A stretch of DNA of 33,272 nt from an uncultured Prevotella sp. (lineage in GTDB: Bacteria > Bacteroidota > Bacteroidia > Bacteroidales > Bacteroidaceae), in assembly GCA_905235835.1 (NCBI GenBank), contig CAJONQ010000011.1:1-33272 (forward strand), written 5' to 3'. How positions within the stretch are numbered: the first letter of the stretch is position 1; each line of letters starts with the position of its first letter. The notes below the pieces were generated by a model. That model did no database searches. It saw nothing but the letters and a program-made list of their open reading frames with translations, and had not been told where the DNA came from. The position numbers were made by a program, and so were the translations under genes. Shown here piece after piece: positions 14,945 to 22,531 of the stretch.

Positions 14945-16831
14945 TCATTCTCCTTCTTCGTCGTAATTTTCACATTGGATTGCTTCTTCCTCAGTGAGTG
15001 GCTTAGGAAAAATGGGAGTACCAATGCCGTCAGTAAAGTTCGGAGACTTGATACATTTTTCTGCCGTAAGGTTTTGAACCGTCACGTCACAAGAAGCATT
15101 TACCGGACCTTCGAGAGCGATGTCGCCACAGATTTTTGTCTCCTTTCCTGTCAGCGTCAGATTCTTTTTTCTTTTAGCGTACACAGAAACACCATCCTTG
15201 AACAAAGCTAAGTCATTATCGTTCCCGACTTCCACCGTATCACCAACGAGAAGCAAATTGTCGCTGCAGGCGACTTGGATTTTCTTTGCCACCTGATTTT
15301 TTTTCTTTTCCTTGTAGCCGACACTCATTTTCTCGGCAAACAACAGCATGGTACTATTCTCGGCTACCTTATCCGACTTCATCTTCTCCTTATCCGGATG
15401 TTTGTAGTTGCCCTGGTCGTCCAGATTCCTTTGGGGATCATATTCCTTGATGTCGGTGGCTTTCATCGTTATCTTCTGACTGTTGACAGAGAACTTGCCC
15501 ACCGACTTGCCCTCATGGTTGATGGTCTTCACCTTGACTTTCTCTGAACGAATGTTGATAGAACTACCTTCGGTAAGAGCCGTTTCATTGAAACTATTCT
15601 TGTCAGTCTGTTCATAGTCCATGCTCTCGATGTCCACCGTCTTTGAGCGGATAGTGACATTGCCCACGGCGGGGAACTTTGCCGTCTTCATTTCATCATA
15701 GTCATCATAGGTGACGTCCTTCGTATCAGTCGTCAGGAGGTCGATGTTGCGGGAGATGAGCGAGATGCGACTCTTGTACGTATCATCCGGCAGACTTCCG
15801 TCTTCTTTTCTACTTTGCAATTTGACATTATTGCCGATAAGGTTGATATGAGAATCTTTATTGGTGCGCCAGTTACCATCGCCATCGATGTTGTTGATGT
15901 TGACCACCTCAGAATTCAGCATCAGCGCAGAACCAGTGAACTTCTCTTTATATTCTTTGTCAGCGGGAAGATTTTTCAGGGCATTATCCATACATGCCTT
16001 ACGACGTTTCAGTTCTGCAAGTTTGGCAGTCTCTCTGACCAGATCGTACATATCTTTGCTAAAGAGGGTTACTTCATCTTGATAGGTGGCGCTAATCATG
16101 TCCAGTGCTGCAAAGTTGGCACGTCCCAGCTTCTCGTCGTTACCCGACAGTACCTTGTCATCTTGAATGAGGTCTTGTATATGCTTGTAGTCTTTAGACA
16201 ATTTATCCAACTTCGACTGGACATTAGTTTCTTTTTCGTTGATGCCTGCATTTATATACCTCATCGCATCCACAATGGCCTCCTTTTTTTCCTTGTTGGC
16301 ATTGACTGCCGACACTATGATGCCGGCATCAGAGAAGATATTCACACCTGGTATAACCGCGGAGCCCCCTAAGAAAACGCCACCACGGTCTTTCAGATCC
16401 TCAGGATTCTCGCTATCAACAAGAATGGTACGAGCCCTTGAAATAATGATAGACTTCGTATTATCGACGACTTCCTCTTCTCCATCAATGCCCGGATTGA
16501 CAGCCACCTGACGAATGATGGGGGCTTTCAAGTCCACAGTGCCAGCCTCTCCCACACCGTGAATATTGATGCTGTGTCCCTTGATGGTGACTTTTCCAGC
16601 ACCTTGCAGGTCGCCGAAGTGATTGACATTACCGATGATGATTTCCGGCGCAGAGATGACAATACGCTTGTCGTCGCGAATAAACTGCCCTTCGTCTAAT
16701 CGGTCCATGATTTCATTGCGCAAAGCCAGCATCTCCTGCTTCGCCTTGTGAACCTCAGCCAGTACGGCATCGGCTTTCTTCTTGAACTCCTCGGTACTGT
16801 CAAGCCAGTCCTTGAATATATTATCAGCCAT
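14945..16831 (-). CDS. Large beta-helical spike-like protein of the T6SS
   Basis: The 628-residue product lacks a signal peptide. Residues 1-50 are helical. From about 55 to 115 and again from about 305 to 610 there are many short beta units with alternating Ile/Val/Asn/Ser (such as Val-Thr-Ile-Arg-Ser-Lys-Thr-Val-Asp-Ile and Ser-Ile-Asn-Ile-Arg-Ser-Glu-Lys-Val), as in the beta-helical needles of VgrG and phage gp5. A helical insertion (about 180-300) interrupts them. The end is Pro-rich and acidic. I infer a trimeric needle or spike extension between VgrG and the PAAR-like tip, or a carrier loaded on the spike. No enzyme motif is visible. It lies 22 bases after vgrG and 27 bases before the PAAR-like gene. 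Confidence 0.6.
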   Translation of the reverse strand: MADNIFKDWLDSTEEFKKKADAVLAEVHKAKQEMLALRNEIMDRLDEGQFIRDDKRIVISAPEIIIGNVNHFGDLQGAGKVTIKGHSINIHGVGEAGTVDLKAPIIRQVAVNPGIDGEEEVVDNTKSIIISRARTILVDSENPEDLKDRGGVFLGGSAVIPGVNIFSDAGIIVSAVNANKEKKEAIVDAMRYINAGINEKETNVQSKLDKLSKDYKHIQDLIQDDKVLSGNDEKLGRANFAALDMISATYQDEVTLFSKDMYDLVRETAKLAELKRRKACMDNALKNLPADKEYKEKFTGSALMLNSEVVNINNIDGDGNWRTNKDSHINLIGNNVKLQSRKEDGSLPDDTYKSRISLISRNIDLLTTDTKDVTYDDYDEMKTAKFPAVGNVTIRSKTVDIESMDYEQTDKNSFNETALTEGSSINIRSEKVKVKTINHEGKSVGKFSVNSQKITMKATDIKEYDPQRNLDDQGNYKHPDKEKMKSDKVAENSTMLLFAEKMSVGYKEKKKNQVAKKIQVACSDNLLLVGDTVEVGNDNDLALFKDGVSVYAKRKKNLTLTGKETKICGDIALEGPVNASCDVTVQNLTAEKCIKSPNFTDGIGTPIFPKPLTEEEAIQCENYDEEGE

Positions 16832-16853
16832 AATATGTTTTTTTTAATCGGTT

Positions 16854-19800
16854 CTACAATAGTCTCAACACATCTTTCACCTGTTTGCAGAAACCATCGG
16901 CATTCTGCGTACGATTCAGCGTTCCGTTGACAATGTTGATGGTCTGACCGCCACTCTTGTCAGACATCAGAATCTCTCCAGTCAACCCCGGACCCCAGAT
17001 TTCATTCTCCTTCAACTTCCAAGCGGTCAAGGGACTATAATTTGCAGCCTTAGTCTTAGTCTCATCCCAAATCTCATCGATGAATTTTCCGAATGCACTA
17101 TGATTACTATACTTTTTAAGATAGCTAACCCAGACATCCCAAGAGTCGTTGTCGTCGAAATCCTCCAGTTTTTTGAATTTCATATTTATATTTAGATTGG
17201 GGTCATTGGGGCCATTTTTTGGTCTATACTCCAGAACCTGGGTATCACCGACAAGCCAGAAGGCAAGATAACGCTTCACCTGCTTACGCTGCTTGCTGAT
17301 CTCGCCCTCCAACTGAGTGTCATCAAGTGTGAAAGTTTCTTTCTTGGCAAGCACATTCTTGACGAGTGGAGGTTGGGCACTTACAATCCTTGCCTCCAAC
17401 ATCTCCTTGAAATCTTTGGCACTGTTGATCTCATTAATACCGAAAATGATCTGATTTACTCCGTCCTTGGTGAAGTAGTCTACAGTATTCTTATGCAACG
17501 ACTTGACCCTCATGCAGATTTCTTTGGCTGCCAGAGTTGTTCTTGTGATTATGGGATATTTGGTTCCATTCTTGAAATGAAGTTCGTCCGCGGTATAGTT
17601 GAGGGAATGGTCATAGGTTGCCTTCATGAATTCTTCGACGGAAGGCACTGGGTCCACATTGCCCTCAATTTCTTTAAAATATTCTTTCTGTCGCTTGCGG
17701 ATGAGTTTGTATTTTTCCAAAAATTCATCAAAGAACTTGTCGATGACGGTACATTGGTTGACTAACTGCTGGTGCAGAGTCATAGCCTTCGTACCCATCG
17801 TAGACTCCATCACACCCTTTGTGGTGTAAGCCTTGGTGGGAATCTCGGGCTTGCCGCAACCGGCACCGAGCAACAGATAACGATTCGACTTAATACTCAT
17901 GTTGCCTGTGACGGGCTTGAGGATTATATCCGCAATGCAGCGAAGCAGGCGAAAGTCAACCATCGGCAGACCGAACTTGTTGATGATGCCGTTGACAATA
18001 CCCTTGAGTACCGTGTCACGAGCAAAGGAGTAACCTGGGGGATGGACGTTCAGACCCGATTGGAGGATCAACTCGTTACCGGCTTGCAGCCGGATGTTCT
18101 TACCCGTGATATTCACGTCACCGTTCGGGGCGGTAATATTGATGCCGGTAAAGGCGGAGATATCAACATTGCCGAAAGGCGATGTGACAGAAATGGAACG
18201 GTTTGTCGTTGAGCACTTGATATCATAAATCCCCCACTTGTCAGTCAACTCAATACCACCGGAGAAAGCAGAGTTGCCACCCTTATCCAGACGCCAATTG
18301 GAGGGCCAAAAATATCTCCATATTAAACTGCTCAAATCGATAGCCGGCAGGGCACTTGCCAGGAAAGATTCAGCACTGCCGTTGTCGTCGAGTTTAATCT
18401 TATGCCCCTTCAGCGACGATATGGTCAATGGCTCCAAGGGTGGCTCAGAATGCAACGACGGTGACCAAGTAGCATAAGTTCCCCCATCGCGAGGGGTCTT
18501 GGCTTGGGCATTATAGAGAGCCCCGATAACGTAGGGGCGCTCCACGTTGCCTCCCTCGTAGTCTACCAGCACCTCTGTGTCAGGACGAAGTTGGAAATAG
18601 AAGCCGCCGTTGTTCTCACCAGTGTCGGGGACGTAAGGTACTGCCATGCGAACAAAAGGCGACGCATCGTCTTTATTTGTCTGCCACGCATATTTCAGAC
18701 GGACACGACCCAAGCGCTGCGGGTCGACAGCCTCGCTGACGAAGGCGCGCTGAGTACCTACGGTGCGAATCAGCGGACACATAACTGGCGGACAGGCTAT
18801 CTGGAAGGTCTGCTCAGTAGATCCACCCATCTTTTTGGTCTTGACATCGTAAAGCGGTGCCAGCACCACGCGAAGACCGGTTGCCCAGTCTTCCTTGCCA
18901 AAGTTGGCAGATTCCTGCTTGATGACTTCCGACACCTCAATGACGATATATCGTGGCAGGTTGTCAGATACCGACTGCTGGGTATTGGATGTCTTATCGG
19001 AGCCGTTTGTCTGGTTCTGCTGCTCCTTGCTGCTTACCTCCTTCTGGCTGGCAAAGGTTACCTTCTGTCCCAAGAGGAAAGGCTTCTTGTCGTCACCGAC
19101 GTTGATCTTGATCAGGTTGCCGGAAACCTGCTTGCTTCCAGTGCCGATAAAAGTATAGAGTGTCTGATTGAGGTTCTGCTGATACTCGTAGTTATTCTGT
19201 TGTGTGGCTTGAGTCAGCAAAGACCCGTAAAGAGTGGTCTTGCTGTTGTTGTCATTACGGTCGGCAAAGTTGGTCTTGTTGTTCGTCGGCTCGTTGCCCG
19301 TAAGCCATAACTCGTTGAATTTCTTGTTTTTGGTACTGGCGGTACTGGCGGCAAATGCGGAACCGGAGAGGGCTGTACTGATTACCCAGGCAGCGGCACC
19401 GGCTATGCCCTGGGTGGCGAGAGTGCCAAGGAAGTCGGGGATACTCTTCAATGCCTTGGGGAAGAACTCCTGCACCGTACTGGTGTAGGTATCTTTCTCC
19501 ACCATGCTATTCAGGTACTCGTCCAAAGGCAGTTCGTTGTTGTAACAGAACGGTTTGTCGTTGTCCTTCTTCTTCGTGAGACTATCGTAATAAAAGTCAA
19601 CACTACCCACCAAGGCATCGTCGGCTTGCTCATAACTATAGGAAATCACCTTGTCACGGTCTATATCAACAATGGTCTTGCCGTCTGACTGACCAGACCC
19701 CGAAGCAGTGAAGTCGTTGATGCCGATGTATAGTTTGCCGTCCTCGTAGTACAGGAACTCACCGCAGCGGTTGGAGGTACGGGCAAGAAAGTCATAGAAA

Positions 19801-20414
19801 CTCTCATTGTACTGTACGAGGTATGGTTGTACGAATTCCTTGTAGGTCACATTGTCGCCATTGATGGCGCTGACGTAGTTGAGAAACTTCAGGTGGGAAG
19901 TGTCTACGTTTTCAGTCGTAAAACCTGCCTTCTTCAACACATTGTCGTCTTCAGACAGACTATCCTTCACAATATTAGCGGCAAACTTGCGGTTGGTATA
20001 ACTACGGCAGAACTTATCAAGAGTCAGTTTGTGGTCGGGACTGTAAATGTGCAGCGTCACCTGAACGTACATGCCATTCTCGGAACGCTTGTACTCTGGC
20101 AGCACGGCAGCGACGTAGTAGTCCTTGGCAATTGTCGTCGCCTGTTTGTCAATAGTCTTGGTCAGCAACACATTATTGTTCCCAGTCCTGAAATACTTAG
20201 CCAGTATCGGCATCTCAGGAACTTTTACCGCATTCTCCGCATTCTGGGTCAACTTTATCTTGGCTTCTATCTTGCAAGGCTGATACATTCGCTTGAAATA
20301 GCGCAGCGACAGGAGTGACAGTTTGTATTCTACATCGTCTATCTTGACAGTGGTCTTCTCACTATAGCTAATATTATCGTTACCGATCTTAAACTGGTAA
20401 GTTACTGTTGCCAT
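16854..20414 (-). CDS. tssI: T6SS spike protein VgrG (TssI) with a long C-terminal extension
   Basis: The 1186-residue product has a gp27-like hub (about 1-330) with the family motif Gln-Tyr-Asn-Glu-Ser-Phe-Tyr-Asp-Phe-Leu-Ala-Arg near 205, an Ala-rich hydrophobic segment (about 333-360), a gp5-like OB fold (about 538-630) with Asp-Pro-x-x-Leu-Gly-Arg-Val-Arg and 'PYVIGALYN', and a beta-helical needle (about 715-790) with Val-x-Ile-Thr repeats. After about 855 come roughly 330 residues, mostly helical, without a recognisable enzymatic motif. VgrG trimers form the spike on the Hcp tube. The usual VgrG is about 600-700 residues, so this one carries large additions. No candidate immunity gene follows. 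ATTATGG start context; 25 bases after the fourth Hcp-like gene. Confidence 0.85.
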   Translation of the reverse strand: MATVTYQFKIGNDNISYSEKTTVKIDDVEYKLSLLSLRYFKRMYQPCKIEAKIKLTQNAENAVKVPEMPILAKYFRTGNNNVLLTKTIDKQATTIAKDYYVAAVLPEYKRSENGMYVQVTLHIYSPDHKLTLDKFCRSYTNRKFAANIVKDSLSEDDNVLKKAGFTTENVDTSHLKFLNYVSAINGDNVTYKEFVQPYLVQYNESFYDFLARTSNRCGEFLYYEDGKLYIGINDFTASGSGQSDGKTIVDIDRDKVISYSYEQADDALVGSVDFYYDSLTKKKDNDKPFCYNNELPLDEYLNSMVEKDTYTSTVQEFFPKALKSIPDFLGTLATQGIAGAAAWVISTALSGSAFAASTASTKNKKFNELWLTGNEPTNNKTNFADRNDNNSKTTLYGSLLTQATQQNNYEYQQNLNQTLYTFIGTGSKQVSGNLIKINVGDDKKPFLLGQKVTFASQKEVSSKEQQNQTNGSDKTSNTQQSVSDNLPRYIVIEVSEVIKQESANFGKEDWATGLRVVLAPLYDVKTKKMGGSTEQTFQIACPPVMCPLIRTVGTQRAFVSEAVDPQRLGRVRLKYAWQTNKDDASPFVRMAVPYVPDTGENNGGFYFQLRPDTEVLVDYEGGNVERPYVIGALYNAQAKTPRDGGTYATWSPSLHSEPPLEPLTISSLKGHKIKLDDNGSAESFLASALPAIDLSSLIWRYFWPSNWRLDKGGNSAFSGGIELTDKWGIYDIKCSTTNRSISVTSPFGNVDISAFTGINITAPNGDVNITGKNIRLQAGNELILQSGLNVHPPGYSFARDTVLKGIVNGIINKFGLPMVDFRLLRCIADIILKPVTGNMSIKSNRYLLLGAGCGKPEIPTKAYTTKGVMESTMGTKAMTLHQQLVNQCTVIDKFFDEFLEKYKLIRKRQKEYFKEIEGNVDPVPSVEEFMKATYDHSLNYTADELHFKNGTKYPIITRTTLAAKEICMRVKSLHKNTVDYFTKDGVNQIIFGINEINSAKDFKEMLEARIVSAQPPLVKNVLAKKETFTLDDTQLEGEISKQRKQVKRYLAFWLVGDTQVLEYRPKNGPNDPNLNINMKFKKLEDFDDNDSWDVWVSYLKKYSNHSAFGKFIDEIWDETKTKAANYSPLTAWKLKENEIWGPGLTGEILMSDKSGGQTINIVNGTLNRTQNADGFCKQVKDVLRLL

Positions 20415-20439
20415 AATATGATATCTACTGGATTGGTTT

Positions 20440-20940
20440 TTAGTGGGTGTTGCTGATATTAATAGAAAGTTCGCTTCCGTCGTGGTGGATGTATGTCAGT
20501 TCACGGGCGAGCAGTTTGACATGCATCAGGGCCTGGTTATTGTCGTTGGCTGCAGACTCCTCAACGTCAACGATGAAGCCGTCAACTATCATCGCATTGT
20601 CACAGTATTTCGGGCGGTCATCCTCAAAAACGCCATTGAAGACAAAGGTGTAGTAGTCAGCATCCAGATCTTTCAACTTCTCGTAGAAGAGGGTCTGCCT
20701 GGTGGTCATCACGCGGACAGTGAAGTCAATTACCACTCCTTGGGTCTCCCCAAAGGCTGTCCCTACCTGGTCGCGGACACGCTCGCAAGAATAGGAGAAC
20801 TGCTGTATGGTGTACCCCTGACTCTTAGAGAAACGGTCTATTACTACCGCATTATTCATAGAGGACTTGATCATTTCGACAAGATTGCCGGCAAATACCA
20901 TCACACTGATCTCTTTCATGCCAATATATTCTCCTTCCAT
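20440..20940 (-). CDS. Divergent Hcp-like (TssD-type) protein, fourth in the array
   Basis: The 166-residue product (159 if the internal ATG is used) resembles a T6SS tube protein by size, beta-rich pattern and position after three other Hcp-like genes and before vgrG. It is too divergent to call with certainty; it could be a tube-to-spike adaptor. The ATG at 20940 has a purine-rich stretch only two bases upstream, too close for a ribosome binding site. The ATG at 20919 (residue 8) has AAGGAG at a spacing of 11 bases and may be the true start. Confidence 0.5.
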   Translation of the reverse strand: MEGEYIGMKEISVMVFAGNLVEMIKSSMNNAVVIDRFSKSQGYTIQQFSYSCERVRDQVGTAFGETQGVVIDFTVRVMTTRQTLFYEKLKDLDADYYTFVFNGVFEDDRPKYCDNAMIVDGFIVDVEESAANDNNQALMHVKLLARELTYIHHDGSELSINISNTH

Positions 20941-20994
20941 AACCTTCTTATATATTATATAAATAATGTACGCGTAAGGAACTGATGTGGGAGT

Positions 20995-21393
20995 CTATAA
21001 TTTCTCAAAGGACACGCTATCCATGGTAACCCGACCAGGCACTATCATCAACTTGAGCAGTCTGCGGTGCTTTGAATAGAGGTCGTAACTCTCATTAAAA
21101 CCAAAGCACTGGGCATCCTCGAAGTCTATAATGCGACTCTCAGAATACGCATGGTTCAGCGAGACAGGCAACTCATACGCCAGTCTGCCAGAGAGCAGGC
21201 AACGATCCTGATACCATCCATAGAATGTAAAATCGTCGGTAGACGGTGCTACTACGGTCATTTCAATACGGTCGCACGCCGGTGCCGAATCGGGACTGAA
21301 CTGATTGTAGTTGCGAGCCATGTGAAGGCGGAAATCTACTACCTTGTAGTCTTGCTCTTTATCTTTGAGTTTTAGCGTTGTGAGAAGTGCCAT
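20995..21393 (-). CDS. Divergent Hcp-like (TssD-type) tube protein, third in the array
   Basis: The 132-residue product has the length of Bacteroidota Hcp proteins. It shares a beta-rich pattern with them but not their Ser-Gly-Ile-Pro-Arg-Gly-Gly motif. It contains a Trp-Tyr-Gln-Asp near 60 and ends in Met-Asp-Ser-Val-Ser-Phe-Glu-Lys-Leu, like the last strand of Hcp ('pVsFEN'). It is separated from hcp2 by 96 bases that include a perfect hairpin, and from the fourth Hcp-like gene by 54 bases. It may be a minor tube subunit or a cap/adaptor next to VgrG. Confidence 0.55.
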   Translation of the reverse strand: MALLTTLKLKDKEQDYKVVDFRLHMARNYNQFSPDSAPACDRIEMTVVAPSTDDFTFYGWYQDRCLLSGRLAYELPVSLNHAYSESRIIDFEDAQCFGFNESYDLYSKHRRLLKLMIVPGRVTMDSVSFEKL

Positions 21394-21440
21394 GGTGTCT
21401 GGAATAAAACTTGATGCCTTGTCATTGAGAAATGTAAAGT

Positions 21441-21473
21441 GCTGAGTCTGGTTGTTTGTCAGCCAGACTCAGC
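21441..21473 (-). terminator. Perfect 11-bp hairpin after hcp2 (partial terminator or RNA stabiliser)
   Basis: GCTGAGTCTGG (21441-21451) pairs exactly with CCAGACTCAGC (21463-21473) around an 11-base loop. It begins 17 bases after the hcp2 stop. On the minus strand it is followed by ACTTTACATTTCTC, a weak T-tract, so termination is probably incomplete. It could protect the 3' end of an abundant hcp1-hcp2 mRNA while letting some polymerase continue to vgrG. Confidence 0.65.
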
Positions 21474-21489
21474 AGAGAAATGGGGAGTA

Positions 21490-21888
21490 TTACTTCCAAG
21501 GATTCTCGAAAGATACAGGACCGTTCTCCAGTTTCTGGCAAACGATGTTCACCTCCTCGTAGTGCTCCTCGCCGTCAGCCCAGTACTCTTGGTAGTGTAC
21601 GCAATAGCAACCTGTGCCCTTGAGCGACTTCATAGCCTTACCGTCGATGGTGTTCTGGAAAGCGATCTCCATGTCACGTGGATCGTTGGGAGCGAGCATC
21701 CAACTCAGCAACTCGGGGTTACCGTCGTTCAGCGCCTTCACGCGGATGGTTACCTGACCGCCACGGGGAATACCAGAAATCTGTCCTTCTCTGTCTGTCT
21801 CCTGGTTAAACTTATAGTTTACCAATATTACCTCACGCTCTGCAAAATCCTTAACCTTCAGGATTACCGGTGTTACGTTCTCTGCCAT
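21490..21888 (-). CDS. tssD: T6SS tube protein Hcp (TssD), second copy
   Basis: The 132-residue product is a paralogue of the preceding Hcp (about half identical by eye). Both contain Ile/Met-Ser-Gly-Ile-Pro-Arg-Gly-Gly, Val-Lys-Ala-Leu-Asn-Asp-Gly-x-Pro-Glu-Leu-Leu, Gly-Lys-Ala-Met-Lys-Ser and Tyr-Cys-Val. Hcp hexamers stack into the inner tube that the sheath expels. AAAGGAAAC about 9 bases before the ATG is one of the few Shine-Dalgarno-like sites in the locus, which suggests strong translation. It lies 60 bases after hcp1 and before a perfect hairpin. Confidence 0.85.
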   Translation of the reverse strand: MAENVTPVILKVKDFAEREVILVNYKFNQETDREGQISGIPRGGQVTIRVKALNDGNPELLSWMLAPNDPRDMEIAFQNTIDGKAMKSLKGTGCYCVHYQEYWADGEEHYEEVNIVCQKLENGPVSFENPWK

Positions 21889-21948
21889 AATATGTTTCCT
21901 TTCTTAATTTTTTAGTTATTGATGATTATTGTTTATTCTCAGGAAGCG

Positions 21949-22341
21949 TTATGCCCAGTCGTTCTCGTACTTGACAGAACCAACCTCGATAGCCTTGCAG
22001 CTGATGACGATCTCCTCAAAGTGACCTTGCTTGTCTTCCCACTTCTCGTCGAAATTGACGCAGTAGCCGTTGGTAAACTTAATACTCTTCATCGCCTTAC
22101 CGGTCTTGGTCTCCAGGAACTCGATAGAACCGTTCTTCGGGAGGTTGCGCTCAATCATCCAAGCCAGCAGTTCGGGAGTACCATCGTTGAGTGCCTTTAC
22201 GCGAACAATAATCTTACCACCGCGAGGGATACCTGACATCTGACCTTCCACATCGGTTGCCTGATCAAACTCGTAGGTTACCATCATTACTTCACGGTCT
22301 TTGTAACCGTCTACTTTCATTGTTACAGGAGTCTTTGCCAT
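21949..22341 (-). CDS. tssD: T6SS tube protein Hcp (TssD), first copy
   Basis: The 130-residue product is a typical Bacteroidota Hcp with Gln-Met-Ser-Gly-Ile-Pro-Arg-Gly-Gly-Lys (33-42) and Val-Lys-Ala-Leu-Asn-Asp-Gly-Thr-Pro-Glu-Leu-Leu (47-58). It forms the tube that carries effectors and supports sheath assembly. It has its own leader: a TAACTTTG -7 box and about 60 A-rich untranslated bases of the kind found before highly expressed Bacteroidales genes. A hairpin separates it from tssC. This arrangement fits the need for much more Hcp than other components. Confidence 0.88.
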   Translation of the reverse strand: MAKTPVTMKVDGYKDREVMMVTYEFDQATDVEGQMSGIPRGGKIIVRVKALNDGTPELLAWMIERNLPKNGSIEFLETKTGKAMKSIKFTNGYCVNFDEKWEDKQGHFEEIVISCKAIEVGSVKYENDWA

Positions 22342-22402
22342 AATCGTAATTTTTTAAATTGTTAAAAATGTTGGTTGTCTCTTTGTTGTTGTTTTCTGAG
22401 AG

Positions 22403-22410
22403 CAAAGTTA
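22403..22410 (-). promoter_or_regulatory. -7 box of an internal promoter for hcp1-hcp2
   Basis: TAACTTTG on the minus strand matches TAnnTTTG. No clear TTTG is present 19-21 bases upstream. The distance to the hcp1 ATG is about 60 bases, and the leader is rich in A and C. Confidence 0.5.
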
Positions 22411-22482
22411 AAGAAGTTTTTTGTTAATTCCTACTTTTCTTTGACTTTTTTGTTTAGGTTGTTCAGACAGGAAGCCCTAAAT

Positions 22483-22518
22483 CGGACAAATCGAGGCATG
22501 AGCCTCGATTCGTGTCCG
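22483..22518 (-). terminator. Strong hairpin between tssC and hcp1 (terminator or processing site)
   Basis: CGGACA plus AATCGAGGC (22483-22497) pair with GCCTCGATT and TGTCCG (22502-22518), interrupted by a two-base bulge, around a 4-base loop. It begins 14 bases after the tssC stop. On the minus strand an A/T-rich run precedes the stem but no T-run follows it (ATTTAGGG), so it is not a textbook intrinsic terminator. It may be a partial terminator or an RNA-processing or stability element. Confidence 0.6.
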
Positions 22519-22531
22519 AAAAAAATAGTTT

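Noticed and set aside
14945..16831. Surface adhesin
   Set aside because: No signal peptide or anchor, and the gene lies between vgrG and a PAAR-like gene.
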